A DNA stretch of 64,000 bases from CAIYOL01 sp964494805 (GCA_964494805.1 CAZBST010000001.1:124001-188000), one strand, 5' to 3'; positions 8,745 to 17,222 are shown, counted from the stretch's first letter. The notes: generated by a model from the letters alone, not told the origin. Translations and numbers: made by a program.

Positions 8745-9181
8745 GATTTCTCTCCTTTGCTCCCTCGGCCGTAGAGAACCAGAACCGTTATACACTGAGA
8801 TATTACGACTACAAATGCCCCGCCAAGAATCAGTATCGGCCAACCCAGGCTTTTAAAAATCTCCGGCTCGAGCAAAAAAGCGAATACCGTTCCAGTCAGA
8901 CAGAACCAAAAAAATAATCCTACAAGACCTATTAAAATTGCTGTGCGACTAATCAACTTGTCTCTTTCGTCGCGTGCCACTGCGCCGGGATCTTTTTTGA
9001 AAATCAAAGGCGCTACAATCCCTGCTATTGCCGCCACAACTATAAATAGTAAACCGCGTCTCGCCCTGTACCAGCTTAAATGAAAGTACACATGCAGAAT
9101 GACTACAGCAGCGACCATTAACAGGATAGTGATACAATCCGCTACCAAATTAAAAACCGCTATCTTTTGCCATCTATTCAT
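8741..9181 (-). CDS. Four-TM membrane protein, paralogue 4 (DUF2178-like), first gene of operon
   Basis: 146 residues starting MNRWQKIAVFN, with four membrane segments, the ARDERDKLI loop and C-terminal VLVLYGRGSKGEKS. It is the first gene of the operon. The ATG at 9181 has AGGAG 8 bases upstream, and a good sigma-70-type promoter lies 40-70 bp further up. As with its paralogues, no enzymatic motif is visible. Joint expression with an XRE regulator suggests a membrane system under tight transcriptional control. Confidence 0.8.
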   Translation of the reverse strand: MNRWQKIAVFNLVADCITILLMVAAVVILHVYFHLSWYRARRGLLFIVVAAIAGIVAPLIFKKDPGAVARDERDKLISRTAILIGLVGLFFWFCLTGTVFAFLLEPEIFKSLGWPILILGGAFVVVISQCITVLVLYGRGSKGEKS

Positions 9182-9219
9182 ACTTTATTCTCCTGATTTA
9201 TGTAACTTATATCGGACAT

Positions 9220-9252
9220 AATGTAAGCTATAGTATACTTGTTGTCAAGTAT
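9220..9252 (-). promoter_or_regulatory. Promoter and putative XRE operator of the four-paralogue operon
   Basis: On the minus strand TTGACA (9243-9248) is followed after 17 bp by TACATT (9220-9225), a good sigma-70-like promoter. A perfect 7-bp inverted repeat, ATACTTG and CAAGTAT with a 4-bp spacer (9235-9252), covers the -35. A regulator bound there would block RNA polymerase; the operon's own XRE protein is the obvious candidate. Promoter and palindrome are seen in sequence; the binding partner is inferred. Confidence 0.65.
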
Positions 9253-9391
9253 TTTTTACATATTTTTGCAAAATTTTTTGCCCTTAACCGCTTGGAAAAC
9301 AGCCTATCCTCTGTTAGTAGTTGATAAATCCACCAAATAGAGCAGCTGATGAAATTGGGCGGAATTTACCGCTTGCTTACCCGACTTCGCC

Positions 9392-10291
9392 TTAAGAAGC
9401 TGCACCGAGGCCTTCGCTGCGCGACGAAGGGTTATCAAGATATTCCAGGGCTTTGTCAAATTCCTTCGCCGGCGGTATCTCGTGGCCCATTCCGGGGACC
9501 TGAATATACAGCACGTTCTTCAGCCACTTGCGGTGGCCTCTTTCGTAATAGGTATGCATCTGTAACCTGTTAATGTCATTGTCTCCTGTAAGCAGGACAT
9601 ATCTGCCGAACTTCTTCGCTCTCCGTAGAAATCTTGCTTGAGGCCTCATACACGCGGCCCTCCAGATAAGGTTTTGTTTACCTGGGACGCGCATATCCAC
9701 CCAATAATCGGCGCCGATAATAAAGATGCCGCCGCTATATACGTCACTATGATGAAACGCAGTAATACTGGCAACGCGTCCGCCTCCGGAAAGGCCCGCG
9801 ACGTATACGCGATTGGGGTCTATGTTGTAAAGCTTCTGCATGTTGTAAGCAGCGTCGAGCGCCAGGGGGACTCTGCGATGATATGGGCCTGTTTTGTTTC
9901 CTGAGTTATTAGCGCCGACCCAAATGAGCTTGTGTTTGTCCATAAGCTCCTTCGAGCCTCGGTAAGGTTCGATGCTGCCGCTGGGGCCGGCCGATATCCA
10001 GACGAGCAAGCCGAAGGGCGTATTCGGATCATAACAATCCGGCACATACACCTCAAATGATTCGTGTTCGATATCGTATTGGTGTTTTTTGTAAGGAGAA
10101 GTCCGCTCAACATGTACCCTCATCCTGCTCGATATAGCTCTTGTGTCGGACAACCAGCTGTACTCTTTAAATACTGCGGTAAACCTCCCCTTTTTATGCG
10201 GTTGAGCCTCCTCTGCAGAGGCAATAGGAAACGTTAACATTACGAACAGCACGGCTGTTCTGGCCGGCTTTATTGCAAGGCCGTTAATCAT
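9392..10291 (-). CDS. Secreted alpha/beta-hydrolase (esterase/depolymerase-like)
   Basis: 299 residues with an N-terminal signal peptide (basic, then TAVLFVMLTFPIASA). The nucleophile elbow is GLSGGGR (G-x-S-x-G) in VYVAGLSGGGRVASITAFHH, typical of PHB-depolymerase/feruloyl-esterase-like and prolyl-oligopeptidase-like hydrolases. A preceding oxyanion-side segment (FGLLVWISAGPSG) and a late His (GMGHEIPPAKEF) complete a plausible triad. Exported esterases of this kind often act on plant polymers or polyesters; the substrate cannot be read here. It stands alone, with no operon partner. Confidence 0.75.
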   Translation of the reverse strand: MINGLAIKPARTAVLFVMLTFPIASAEEAQPHKKGRFTAVFKEYSWLSDTRAISSRMRVHVERTSPYKKHQYDIEHESFEVYVPDCYDPNTPFGLLVWISAGPSGSIEPYRGSKELMDKHKLIWVGANNSGNKTGPYHRRVPLALDAAYNMQKLYNIDPNRVYVAGLSGGGRVASITAFHHSDVYSGGIFIIGADYWVDMRVPGKQNLIWRAACMRPQARFLRRAKKFGRYVLLTGDNDINRLQMHTYYERGHRKWLKNVLYIQVPGMGHEIPPAKEFDKALEYLDNPSSRSEGLGAAS

Positions 10292-10429
10292 ATTCCACCA
10301 TTTTTGTCGGCTTTTTATTACGGCTATAACAAGTCTATGTTATGAAAATAACCGAATTAATATCAAGAGTAATTGTTCGTAAACCGGCGGGCTTTCGGAT
10401 TTAGTAATGAGTCGTCGTTCCGGCGACTG

Positions 10430-10951
10430 CTAAACGAGAAGATTTGCCCCTTCTAACTTCAGCATCTTTTTTTTCAGATTGAGGCCGCCGGGGGCGGAGA
10501 ATCCGCCAAGGCAGCCATCGGCACAGATTACGCGATGGCAGGGAATAATCAGCGGCAGGGGGTTTCCGGCCATCACACCGCCGACTGCTCTGGCGGAGCC
10601 GGGTTTGCCGGCCAATTTAGCCAACCGGCCATAAGTAACTGTTTGACCAAATTTTATACCCCTGCAGGTGGTCAAGACCCGCTTTGCAAATAAGCCCAAT
10701 CCATCGAGTACAACGGGAATATCCCTGAAATCTACGCAATCTCCCTCGAAATAAGCGATTATCCGCCTCCGGGCCAATTTGAAAATGCCTTTATCATACC
10801 GACAGTTTCGGAGATTGCGCAAAAGCCGCGATTCGATACTCCTACGCGCACCCCCCGGCAGACAGGTACGCAAAAGCCCATTATCAGTAGCAGCAAGGCC
10901 GAAATAGCCCCATTTGGTCTTGAAAACTGTATATTTTATCGTTTTTTGCAT
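10430..10951 (-). CDS. ogt: Methylated-DNA--protein-cysteine methyltransferase
   Basis: The C-terminal half carries the suicide-methyltransferase signature IPCHRVICADGCLGGFSAPG, with active-site Cys in PCHR, preceded by the DNA-binding helix region (TVTYGRLAKLAG). It transfers O6-methyl groups from guanine to itself. Length (about 173 residues) matches Ogt/MGMT proteins without an Ada regulatory domain. I prefer ATG 10951; a GTG six codons upstream is also in frame and neither has a clear ribosome site. It is divergent from pheA. Confidence 0.92.
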   Translation of the reverse strand: MQKTIKYTVFKTKWGYFGLAATDNGLLRTCLPGGARRSIESRLLRNLRNCRYDKGIFKLARRRIIAYFEGDCVDFRDIPVVLDGLGLFAKRVLTTCRGIKFGQTVTYGRLAKLAGKPGSARAVGGVMAGNPLPLIIPCHRVICADGCLGGFSAPGGLNLKKKMLKLEGANLLV

Positions 10952-11114
10952 TTTTTTAGCTTTTAGCACTCAATTCATATCTAAATATGCCAAATTCATT
11001 GACGCAAGAGCAAAACTTTGTTAAATATATTAGTTTTTATACAAAATTGCTGAACCCCCGGTGGTTTGTGTGTATTTTTTCCGCTAAGGGATGGCTTACG
11101 CCAGATGTTGACTT

Positions 11115-12185
11115 ATGTCTCTTGAAGAACTGAGAAACAAAATCAACAAAATTGACCTTGAGCTTGTAAAGCTGCTCAATGAGCGTTCGCGCATAGTGGT
11201 GGAGATAGGCAAGCTGAAGAACAAGACCGGCAAGCCCGTTTATTCGCCGGACAGGGAAAAAGAAGTTTTAGCCGCGGTCATCAATGCCAATAAAGGTCCG
11301 CTGCCGGACAAGTGCCTGACGGCTATCTGGCGTGAGCTGATGAGCGGCTCTTTTGCACTGGAAAGACCGTTGCGTATCTGTTATCTGGGGCCCGGCGGCA
11401 GCTTCAGCCATACCGCAGCAATGCTTAAGTTCGGTCAGAGTGTCGAATATGAATCGCTAGCCGATATCACAAGTATCTTTGACGAAGTCAGCAAGGGTCA
11501 TTGCGATTTGGGTCTTGCGCCGATAGAAAATACCACCGGCGGGGGAGTAATAGAGACGCTCGACGCCCTGATAGAGTCTGATGTGAAAATCTGTGCCGAG
11601 GTCCTGATGGCGATTCACCATAGTCTGTTGGCCAATTGCCCGCTGAACCAGATAGAGAAGATTTATTCGAAGCCGGAAGTTTTTACCCAGTGCCGGAACT
11701 GGCTGAGCGCCACTTTTAAAGAAGCCCAGACTGTTGCCGTTGCCTCCAGCGCCAAAGCTGCACAGTTGGCAGCAGATGAGCCGAAGGCTGCTGCGATTGG
11801 CTCAGCCATCGCCGCAGAGCTGTATGGTCTGAAAGTTGTTTGTGAAAATATCGAGGACAATGCCAACAATATAACCCGGTTTCTGGTCATCGGGCGAGAG
11901 GATGCAAAACCGACCGGTGAAGATAAGACCGCCATTTTGTTCAGCACCGCTCATAAAGCCGGCGCTTTGGCTGATGTGCTCGATGTCTTCAAGAAATACA
12001 GTATCAACCTGACAAATATAGAATCCAGGCCGAGCAAAAAAAGACAGTGGGAATACTATTTCTTTGTGGATTTCCTCGGACATAGAACGGATGAACGCGT
12101 CCAAAAAGGACTGGAAGAATCACGCGAGCATTGCCTGCAGCTTTCTGTTTTAGGTAGTTTCCCGAAGGCGACAGAATTGCTTTAA
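11115..12185 (+). CDS. pheA: Bifunctional chorismate mutase / prephenate dehydratase (P-protein)
   Basis: 356 residues in three parts. An AroQ-type chorismate mutase (residues 1-85: LRNKINKIDLELVKLLNERS) is followed by prephenate dehydratase (about 90-270; YLGPGGSFSHTAA and the PIENTTGG substrate motif). Last is an ACT domain (about 275-350, GALADVLDVFKKYSINLTNI, then ESRPSKK), the usual phenylalanine-binding regulatory unit. It converts chorismate to phenylpyruvate. It begins a forward run of housekeeping genes. A weak promoter (TTGACG around 11000) may drive it, but no strong Shine-Dalgarno precedes the ATG. Confidence 0.95.
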   Translation: MSLEELRNKINKIDLELVKLLNERSRIVVEIGKLKNKTGKPVYSPDREKEVLAAVINANKGPLPDKCLTAIWRELMSGSFALERPLRICYLGPGGSFSHTAAMLKFGQSVEYESLADITSIFDEVSKGHCDLGLAPIENTTGGGVIETLDALIESDVKICAEVLMAIHHSLLANCPLNQIEKIYSKPEVFTQCRNWLSATFKEAQTVAVASSAKAAQLAADEPKAAAIGSAIAAELYGLKVVCENIEDNANNITRFLVIGREDAKPTGEDKTAILFSTAHKAGALADVLDVFKKYSINLTNIESRPSKKRQWEYYFFVDFLGHRTDERVQKGLEESREHCLQLSVLGSFPKATELL

Positions 12186-12238
12186 ATAAGTGCATAAGAG
12201 CGTAAGTGCACAAGAACATAAGTAAATAGGAGAGTTTT

Positions 12239-13012
12239 GTGAGTTTTATGAGAAAGCCATTTGTGGCCGGCAATTGGAAAATGAACACAGACAGCCGCAG
12301 CAGCGTGGAACTGGTCGAGGCGATTGTTTCCAGGACCTCGGCGGCGGCCAAAAAGGGCGTTCATGTGGCAGTATGTCCGCCTTTTGTTTATTTGCAGAAT
12401 GTAATTGGCGTCCTTCGCCAATCGGGCGTTGCCGTCGGCGCTCAGGATGTTTATTATGAGAAAGACGGCGCTTTCACCGGCGAGATAAGTACGGCTATGC
12501 TGAAAGATATCGGCTGCACTTACGTTTTGTGCGGCCATTCGGAACGCAGACACGTGATTGGTGAGACAGACGAGCTGATAAATAAAAAAGTCGCCGCTGC
12601 TGTCCTTGGCGGACTTTTGCCGATATTCTGTGTGGGCGAGCTGATTGAGCAGCGCAAAGCATCTAAAACAGAAGAAGTTGTAACCCAGCAGATAAAGAAA
12701 GGGCTGGCCAGCTTAAATGCCGAGAAGGTTTCTGCGGTAACTATAGCTTATGAGCCGGTCTGGGCCATTGGGACGGGTTTGACCGCAACGCCGCAGCAGG
12801 CACAAGAGGTGCATTCTTTGATAAGGAAGCTGCTTGGACAAATGTATGACACCAAATTAGCTCAGGAGATTCGCATTCTCTACGGCGGTTCGGTAAAACC
12901 CAACAACGCAGCCGAGCTGATGCGACAGGGCGATATAGACGGCCTGCTGGTTGGCGGAGCAAGCCTGAACGCAGATGATTTCGTTGCGATAATTCAGTCT
13001 GCGGTTGTTTAA
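12239..13012 (+). CDS. tpiA: Triosephosphate isomerase
   Basis: 257 residues with all TIM catalytic motifs: GNWKMN (Lys), CGHSERR (His) and AYEPVWAIGTG (Glu and flexible loop), plus the phosphate-binding YGGSV. It interconverts dihydroxyacetone phosphate and glyceraldehyde 3-phosphate. I favour the GTG at 12239, which has AGGAGAG 4-6 bases upstream; the ATG at 12248 is possible but its spacing is long. It lies 53 bp after pheA and is followed at once by secG, a tpiA-secG order common in bacteria. Confidence 0.97.
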   Translation: MSFMRKPFVAGNWKMNTDSRSSVELVEAIVSRTSAAAKKGVHVAVCPPFVYLQNVIGVLRQSGVAVGAQDVYYEKDGAFTGEISTAMLKDIGCTYVLCGHSERRHVIGETDELINKKVAAAVLGGLLPIFCVGELIEQRKASKTEEVVTQQIKKGLASLNAEKVSAVTIAYEPVWAIGTGLTATPQQAQEVHSLIRKLLGQMYDTKLAQEIRILYGGSVKPNNAAELMRQGDIDGLLVGGASLNADDFVAIIQSAVV

Positions 13013-13056
13013 TTGGTTAAATAGTTAACGGGTTAATTGGTTAAAAGGAAATGAAT

Positions 13057-13482
13057 ATGACGGTTTTTCCGATTTATAATGAGCTTGTTGAACCCGTGTT
13101 GGCGGTAAGTTTTTTTATGAATTTAGTCGCCATTGTTTTTGTTGTTTGTGCGGTGGTATTGGTTTTAATCGTTCTGATTCAGAAAGGCAGAGGCGGCGGT
13201 TTGGGCGCTGCCTTTGGCGGCAGCCTGGCAAGTGGAATTTTAGGTTCCAAAACCGGCGATTTTCTGACCTGGGTTACGATAGCGATGGTAGGGGTGTTTT
13301 TGGCGCTTGCCGTGGCAATGGCCAAATTCTACAAACCGGGTATTAGCAATTTCGGTGCTGGCCAGCCTCAGTCGACACAGCAGACTCCGGTTCAACAGCA
13401 GCTGCCGCAAAGTTCAGAGCTGCCGTTAGCCCCCGCCGAGACCGGCGGCGAAGGTGCTGATGCAAATTCGCTCGGCGAATAA
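13057..13482 (+). CDS. secG: Preprotein translocase subunit SecG
   Basis: A small membrane protein with two hydrophobic segments flanking the SecG core VLIQKGRGGGLGAAFGGS, followed by a Gln/Pro-rich, low-complexity cytosolic tail ending in acidic residues. SecG assists SecYEG in protein export. ATG 13057 lies 7 bases after AGGA and is preferred over ATG 13051, which nearly abuts it. The tail of about 45 residues is longer than in E. coli SecG. The gap before it contains short TTAA-rich direct repeats. Confidence 0.92.
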   Translation: MTVFPIYNELVEPVLAVSFFMNLVAIVFVVCAVVLVLIVLIQKGRGGGLGAAFGGSLASGILGSKTGDFLTWVTIAMVGVFLALAVAMAKFYKPGISNFGAGQPQSTQQTPVQQQLPQSSELPLAPAETGGEGADANSLGE

Positions 13483-13562
13483 TTTCGTCGTGCGGAAAGA
13501 AATACACAACTCGTCACCCATAAGGGGTGCCGTAGCGGGATACGAATTGAAAGTGTAGTGCT

Positions 13563-14447
13563 ATGATAAACAGTATGACCGGATTTGGTGAAGCACAGGG
13601 CGAGATTAACGGCGTAACTTACATCGTGGAAATTAGAACGGTCAATAACCGTTATTTAAAAACCTGTGTAAGGCTGCCGGAGACGACTGCGTTTCTTGAA
13701 GAAGATATTGACAAACTTCTGCGAAAAAACCTCTCACGCGGAATGGTAAGTTGTGTGCTGCGCCTGAAAAATGCACCGGCAAATGTGCTCTTTGATATCG
13801 ACGAGACGGCCTTGCGTGCGTATATGGAAAGATTAGGCCGGATTGTCTCTGCGGCCGGTACTGAATGCCCCATCGATATAGGGGGGTTACTGACACTGCC
13901 CGGGATTGTTCGGCCGGCATTACCGGATGAAGAAAAGGCCGAGCAAATAAAAAAGGGGGTTTTAAGCATTACGCAGAAGGCGATTGACCAACTCAAGCAG
14001 ATGCGTGCCGCGGAGGGTGCTGCTCTTGCGGCCGATTTGGATAGTCATTGCAAAGCTATAAAACAGGACCTCGAGCAAATACGTGCTCACAGCGGCGTCG
14101 TTTTGCAGGAATATCAGAAGAAACTGAGAAAAAGGGTCGATGAGCTGCTCGCGGACGCAAAACTTAAATTGGATGAAGAAACCCTTGCCAGGGAGGTGGC
14201 GATTTTTGCCGACAGGTCAGATATATCTGAGGAGATTGCTCGGCTGGATTCGCATTTGCAGCAGTTTGCTGAAAGCTGCGAGGCAAATGCCCAGGCGGGA
14301 CGCAGGCTGGACTTTATCAGCCAGGAGATGCTCAGGGAAGCAAATACCATCGCCAGCAAGGTCTATGATACTGAGGTTGTCCGCCGCGTGGTCGGTATAA
14401 AGTGCCGGATAGACCGGATTAAAGAACAGGTTCAGAATATAGAGTGA
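13563..14447 (+). CDS. yicC: YicC-family endoribonuclease
   Basis: 294 residues, beginning INSMTGFGEAQGEINGVTYI and ending VVRRVVGIKCRIDRIKEQVQ, the two conserved ends of the YicC/DUF1732 family. The family contains a stress-related endoribonuclease that acts on small RNAs in E. coli. The long central coiled-coil (about 125-260) is typical. It sits directly upstream of gmk and rpoZ, the conserved yicC-gmk-rpoZ order of many bacteria. Confidence 0.92.
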   Translation: MINSMTGFGEAQGEINGVTYIVEIRTVNNRYLKTCVRLPETTAFLEEDIDKLLRKNLSRGMVSCVLRLKNAPANVLFDIDETALRAYMERLGRIVSAAGTECPIDIGGLLTLPGIVRPALPDEEKAEQIKKGVLSITQKAIDQLKQMRAAEGAALAADLDSHCKAIKQDLEQIRAHSGVVLQEYQKKLRKRVDELLADAKLKLDEETLAREVAIFADRSDISEEIARLDSHLQQFAESCEANAQAGRRLDFISQEMLREANTIASKVYDTEVVRRVVGIKCRIDRIKEQVQNIE

Positions 14448-14479
14448 GGAAGAGGTCCCCTTTTTGAGAGATATGAAAG

Positions 14480-14516
14480 GGGCTCTAAACGCATTTTCCT
14501 CTGCGTTTGGAAGCCC
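14480..14516. other. Long hairpin in the yicC-gmk gap
   Basis: Inner arms AAACGCA (14487-14493) and TGCGTTT (14502-14508) are perfectly complementary, with outer arms GGGCT (14480-14484) and AGCCC (14512-14516). No T-run follows, so it is not an intrinsic terminator; it could be an RNA processing or stability element between yicC and gmk. Confidence 0.5.
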
Positions 14517-14540
14517 GTAAAATAGAAAACTTGCCCTCTA

Positions 14541-15194
14541 ATGGTAACTAAAAATTCAAAACTAAAAACTAAAAGCGGCAGCGGCAAAGTGGTGGTAGTG
14601 AGCGGCCCATCCGGTGTGGGCAAAAGCACGATTTGCAAAGAGGTGGTTAAACGGTTGGAAAACAGCCGTCTTAGTATCTCGGTCACCACCAGGCCTAAAG
14701 GTGAAAACGAAATTGACGGCCGAGACTATTGGTTTATATCAGAGCAGCAGTTCCAACGACGGGTCAACGAGGGTTCGCTGCTGGAGCATGCAAAGGTATT
14801 CGGACATTTCTATGGAACGCCGAAGATAGAAGTGGAAGAGGCACTGTGGGCCGGTGAAACCATTATTTTGGAAATCGACGTTCAGGGCGCCAAACAGGTA
14901 AAAGCAATATATCCGGCGGCGGTGATGATTTTTATTCTGCCGCCGACCCAGAAGGAATTGGCCGAACGTATGAACCTGCGGGGCAGAGAAGATACCCAAA
15001 CGGCTGAAAAAAGATTGAATGGGGCAGGTGTTGAAATTGCTGCTGCGTGGCAATATTATGAACATATGGTTATAAATGACGATTTGGAACAGGCGGTAAA
15101 AGAAATAGTGCAGATTATTAAACAGAGCATTGTGGATTCGACCCCTTCGACAAGCTCAGGGCGGGCGGACTCACCACAAGGAGAAAAAGAATGA
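14541..15194 (+). CDS. gmk: Guanylate kinase
   Basis: 217 residues. The P-loop SGPSGVGKSTICKEV lies near residue 20, followed by the GMP-binding region (SVTTRPKGENEIDGRDYWF) and lid. It phosphorylates GMP to GDP. The last 22 or so residues (STPSTSSGRADSPQGEKE) lie beyond the normal fold and are encoded by a dispersed-repeat-like palindrome at 15143-15161, so they look like an acquired tail. The stop overlaps the rpoZ ATG by 4 bp. The 14 residues before the P-loop are also slightly long and Lys-rich. Confidence 0.95.
   Translation: MVTKNSKLKTKSGSGKVVVVSGPSGVGKSTICKEVVKRLENSRLSISVTTRPKGENEIDGRDYWFISEQQFQRRVNEGSLLEHAKVFGHFYGTPKIEVEEALWAGETIILEIDVQGAKQVKAIYPAAVMIFILPPTQKELAERMNLRGREDTQTAEKRLNGAGVEIAAAWQYYEHMVINDDLEQAVKEIVQIIKQSIVDSTPSTSSGRADSPQGEKE
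15143..15161. repeat. Palindrome-like dispersed element inside the gmk 3' end
   Basis: The 19-bp CCCTTCGACAAGCTCAGGG is, from general knowledge, a widely scattered short repeat in many bacterial genomes, usually intergenic. Here it lies in frame near the 3' end of gmk and adds an STPSTSSG-type tail. Only one copy is present in this window, so local repetition cannot be shown. Confidence 0.55.
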
Positions 15195-15415
15195 TAGAGG
15201 AGCTAAAAAGCACAGACATAATCAACAAGGTTGGTGGCAGGTACAAACTAACGGCACTGATTCAAAAACGGCTGGATGAGCTGATGGAAGGAGCTCGTCC
15301 GCTGATTGAGGATGCCAAAGGCAAAACACAACTGGAGATTGTTATTCAGGAAATTCTGCAGGACAAGATTGCTATTGACTACGAGTCCACTGATATTGAC
15401 AAACCAAAGGAATGA
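15191..15415 (+). CDS. rpoZ: RNA polymerase omega subunit
   Basis: 74 residues. IINKVGGRYKLTALIQKRLD is the core omega motif (the 'RY.L...A..R' region that binds the beta' C-terminus). It helps beta' folding and RNA polymerase assembly. ATGA overlaps join it to gmk upstream and coaC downstream, so all three are translationally coupled. Confidence 0.9.
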   Translation: MIEELKSTDIINKVGGRYKLTALIQKRLDELMEGARPLIEDAKGKTQLEIVIQEILQDKIAIDYESTDIDKPKE

Positions 15416-16062
15416 TTGAAACAGTAATGCCAGAAAAAAAATCAAATCAAGGTCATCAGAAAAAGTCCCATTTTGCGGCGTGGGGCAAAAGGGCACCCAA
15501 TATTTTATTGGGTGTCAGCGGGGGTGTCGCGGCATATAAAGCGGTCGATTTGGCAAGCAAGCTGACCGCCGCCGGCGCGAAAGTCAGGACGGTTATGACG
15601 GAAAACGCCTGTCAGCTCATCTGCCCGAGAAGCTTCGAGGCGGTTACGGGTCAGCCGGTTTATACCTCGCTATGGAGCGCCAGCGAAGAATATGAAATAG
15701 GCCATATAAGTTTAGCTGACTGGGCTGATATCGTTGTCGTTGTACCGGCAACGGCCAATATTATAGGCAAAATCGCAAACGGCATCTGCGATGATTTGCT
15801 TAGCACCGTCCTTTGTGCAGTGACGGAACCTATTAAATCAGGAGCGGCGATTTTGGCTCCTGCAATGAACGACAATATGTGGAATAACCCCGCTGTGCAG
15901 CGCAATATCGAAACTGTAAAGAAGATGAGTTTTCAGCTAATAGGCCCTGTTGAGGGCCGGCTTGCCTGTGGCACGGAGGGCATCGGAAGAATGTCGGAGC
16001 CGCAGGATATTATGAAGGCGATCGAAAAAATCGCTTCGAAAATTAAACGTAGAAAAAAATAA
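15412..16062 (+). CDS. coaC: Phosphopantothenoylcysteine decarboxylase (CoaC), stand-alone
   Basis: 216 residues of a flavoprotein of the HFCD family. It shows ILLGVSGGVAAYKAVDLASK at the FMN-binding N-terminus, the PAMNDNMWNNP substrate-recognition motif, and ACGTEGIGRM with the catalytic Cys. It decarboxylates 4'-phosphopantothenoylcysteine in CoA synthesis. Most bacteria fuse this to CoaB; here CoaB follows as a separate gene after 13 bp. ATG 15412 overlaps the rpoZ stop; ATG 15427 is an alternative. The first 30 residues are a Lys/Gln-rich extension. Confidence 0.93.
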   Translation: MIETVMPEKKSNQGHQKKSHFAAWGKRAPNILLGVSGGVAAYKAVDLASKLTAAGAKVRTVMTENACQLICPRSFEAVTGQPVYTSLWSASEEYEIGHISLADWADIVVVVPATANIIGKIANGICDDLLSTVLCAVTEPIKSGAAILAPAMNDNMWNNPAVQRNIETVKKMSFQLIGPVEGRLACGTEGIGRMSEPQDIMKAIEKIASKIKRRKK

Positions 16063-16075
16063 ACCATTCGGCAAA

Positions 16076-16687
16076 ATGCACTTTCTAATAACAGCAGGCG
16101 GAACTCGCGAATATATCGACCCTGTTCGTTTTATTTCCAATGCAAGCAGCGGCAAAATGGGCTATGCCCTTGCGCTGGCGGCAGTCAAAGCGGGTCATAA
16201 GGTTATGCTTATCAGCACTTCAGATTTGCAGCCGCCGGTGGGAGTAGATTTTGTCGGAGTCGACAGTGCTGCTGAAATGTTTGCAGCCGTAAAAAAGTTC
16301 TTCACAAAATGCGATTGTCTTATTATGGCCGCTGCGGTGGCTGATTATACGCCGGCTAAAAAATCAAAAACAAAAATTAAGAAATCAGGTAGAAAGCTGA
16401 TAATAAAATTAAAGCCAACACCAGACATTCTAAAGTGGGCGGGAAAACATAAAAGAAAAAATCAAATCGTTGTCGGTTTTGCTTTGGAAGATAAGATTGT
16501 CCGAACCGGCGCCGAGAAAAAATTAAAAGAAAAAAACCTTGATATGATAATCGCCAACACACTCGCCGAGATTGGTTCTGACAGAGCTGTTGTTCAGATA
16601 AAAACGCCCGACCGGAAATGGCTAAAACTGCCGCGCGCAGCCAAAACCAAAATTGCTGAGAAAATCGTAAAGCTGCTGACCTATTAG
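16076..16687 (+). CDS. coaB: Phosphopantothenate--cysteine ligase (CoaB), stand-alone
   Basis: 203 residues. ITAGGTREYIDPVRFISNAS, with the SSGKMGYALA that follows, is the CoaB signature, and MAAAVADYTPA plus PTPDIL (nucleotide site) confirm it. It joins phosphopantothenate and cysteine using a nucleotide triphosphate. Together with the preceding gene it gives both halves of Dfp as separate polypeptides. The central KKSKTKIKKSGRKLIIKLKP region is Lys-rich. It converges with pyrE, the stop codons overlapping. Confidence 0.93.
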   Translation: MHFLITAGGTREYIDPVRFISNASSGKMGYALALAAVKAGHKVMLISTSDLQPPVGVDFVGVDSAAEMFAAVKKFFTKCDCLIMAAAVADYTPAKKSKTKIKKSGRKLIIKLKPTPDILKWAGKHKRKNQIVVGFALEDKIVRTGAEKKLKEKNLDMIIANTLAEIGSDRAVVQIKTPDRKWLKLPRAAKTKIAEKIVKLLTY

Positions 16688-17208
16688 TCTTTTATGCCGA
16701 GGTCGTCTTTGGTGAGGATGCTTTCAAATTCGTAACCGGCGTCTGTTATGTTCTCGCCTGCCCCCTGTTTGCGGTCTATACAAGCGACGATTTTTTTGAC
16801 TGTTGCGCCGGCTTCGGTGATAACCTTGGCTGCTTCGAGGACCTGTCCGCCGGTAGTGGCGATGTCCTCAACAAGCAAAACGACGTCACCTTTATTGAGT
16901 TTGCCTTCGATTAGTTTCCCCGTGCCGTAGCCTTTTTTACTGTTGCGGACTATTATCCAGTTTTTGCTTGTTTCCATTGCTGTTGCCGCCGCAAGCGCGA
17001 CTCCGCCCAATTCAGCCCCAGCTATCAAAGTAACATCGCTTGTTACATAATTTGCGAATTCTTTGCCGAGGGCTTTTAGAATGTCCGGACAGGTCTCGAA
17101 GAGGTATTTATCGAGATAGTATTTGCTTTTCTTTCCGCTGCGAAGGGTGAAGTCGCCTTCCAGATACGCCGTTTCTTTTATGCGTTTTATTAACTCTTCT
17201 CTGGTCAC
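16684..17208 (-). CDS. pyrE: Orotate phosphoribosyltransferase
   Basis: 174 residues; the PRPP-binding loop is VVLLVEDIATTGGQVLEAA, and GDFTLRSGKKSKYYLDKY is the family N-terminus. It makes OMP from orotate and PRPP in pyrimidine synthesis. The start is GTG 17208 with AAGGAA about 10 bases upstream. It is third in the operon aldo/keto reductase-purB-pyrE, pairing a purine and a pyrimidine gene, and follows purB after 14 bp. Confidence 0.95.
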   Translation of the reverse strand: MTREELIKRIKETAYLEGDFTLRSGKKSKYYLDKYLFETCPDILKALGKEFANYVTSDVTLIAGAELGGVALAAATAMETSKNWIIVRNSKKGYGTGKLIEGKLNKGDVVLLVEDIATTGGQVLEAAKVITEAGATVKKIVACIDRKQGAGENITDAGYEFESILTKDDLGIKD

Positions 17209-17222
17209 GGCACAAAGTTCCT

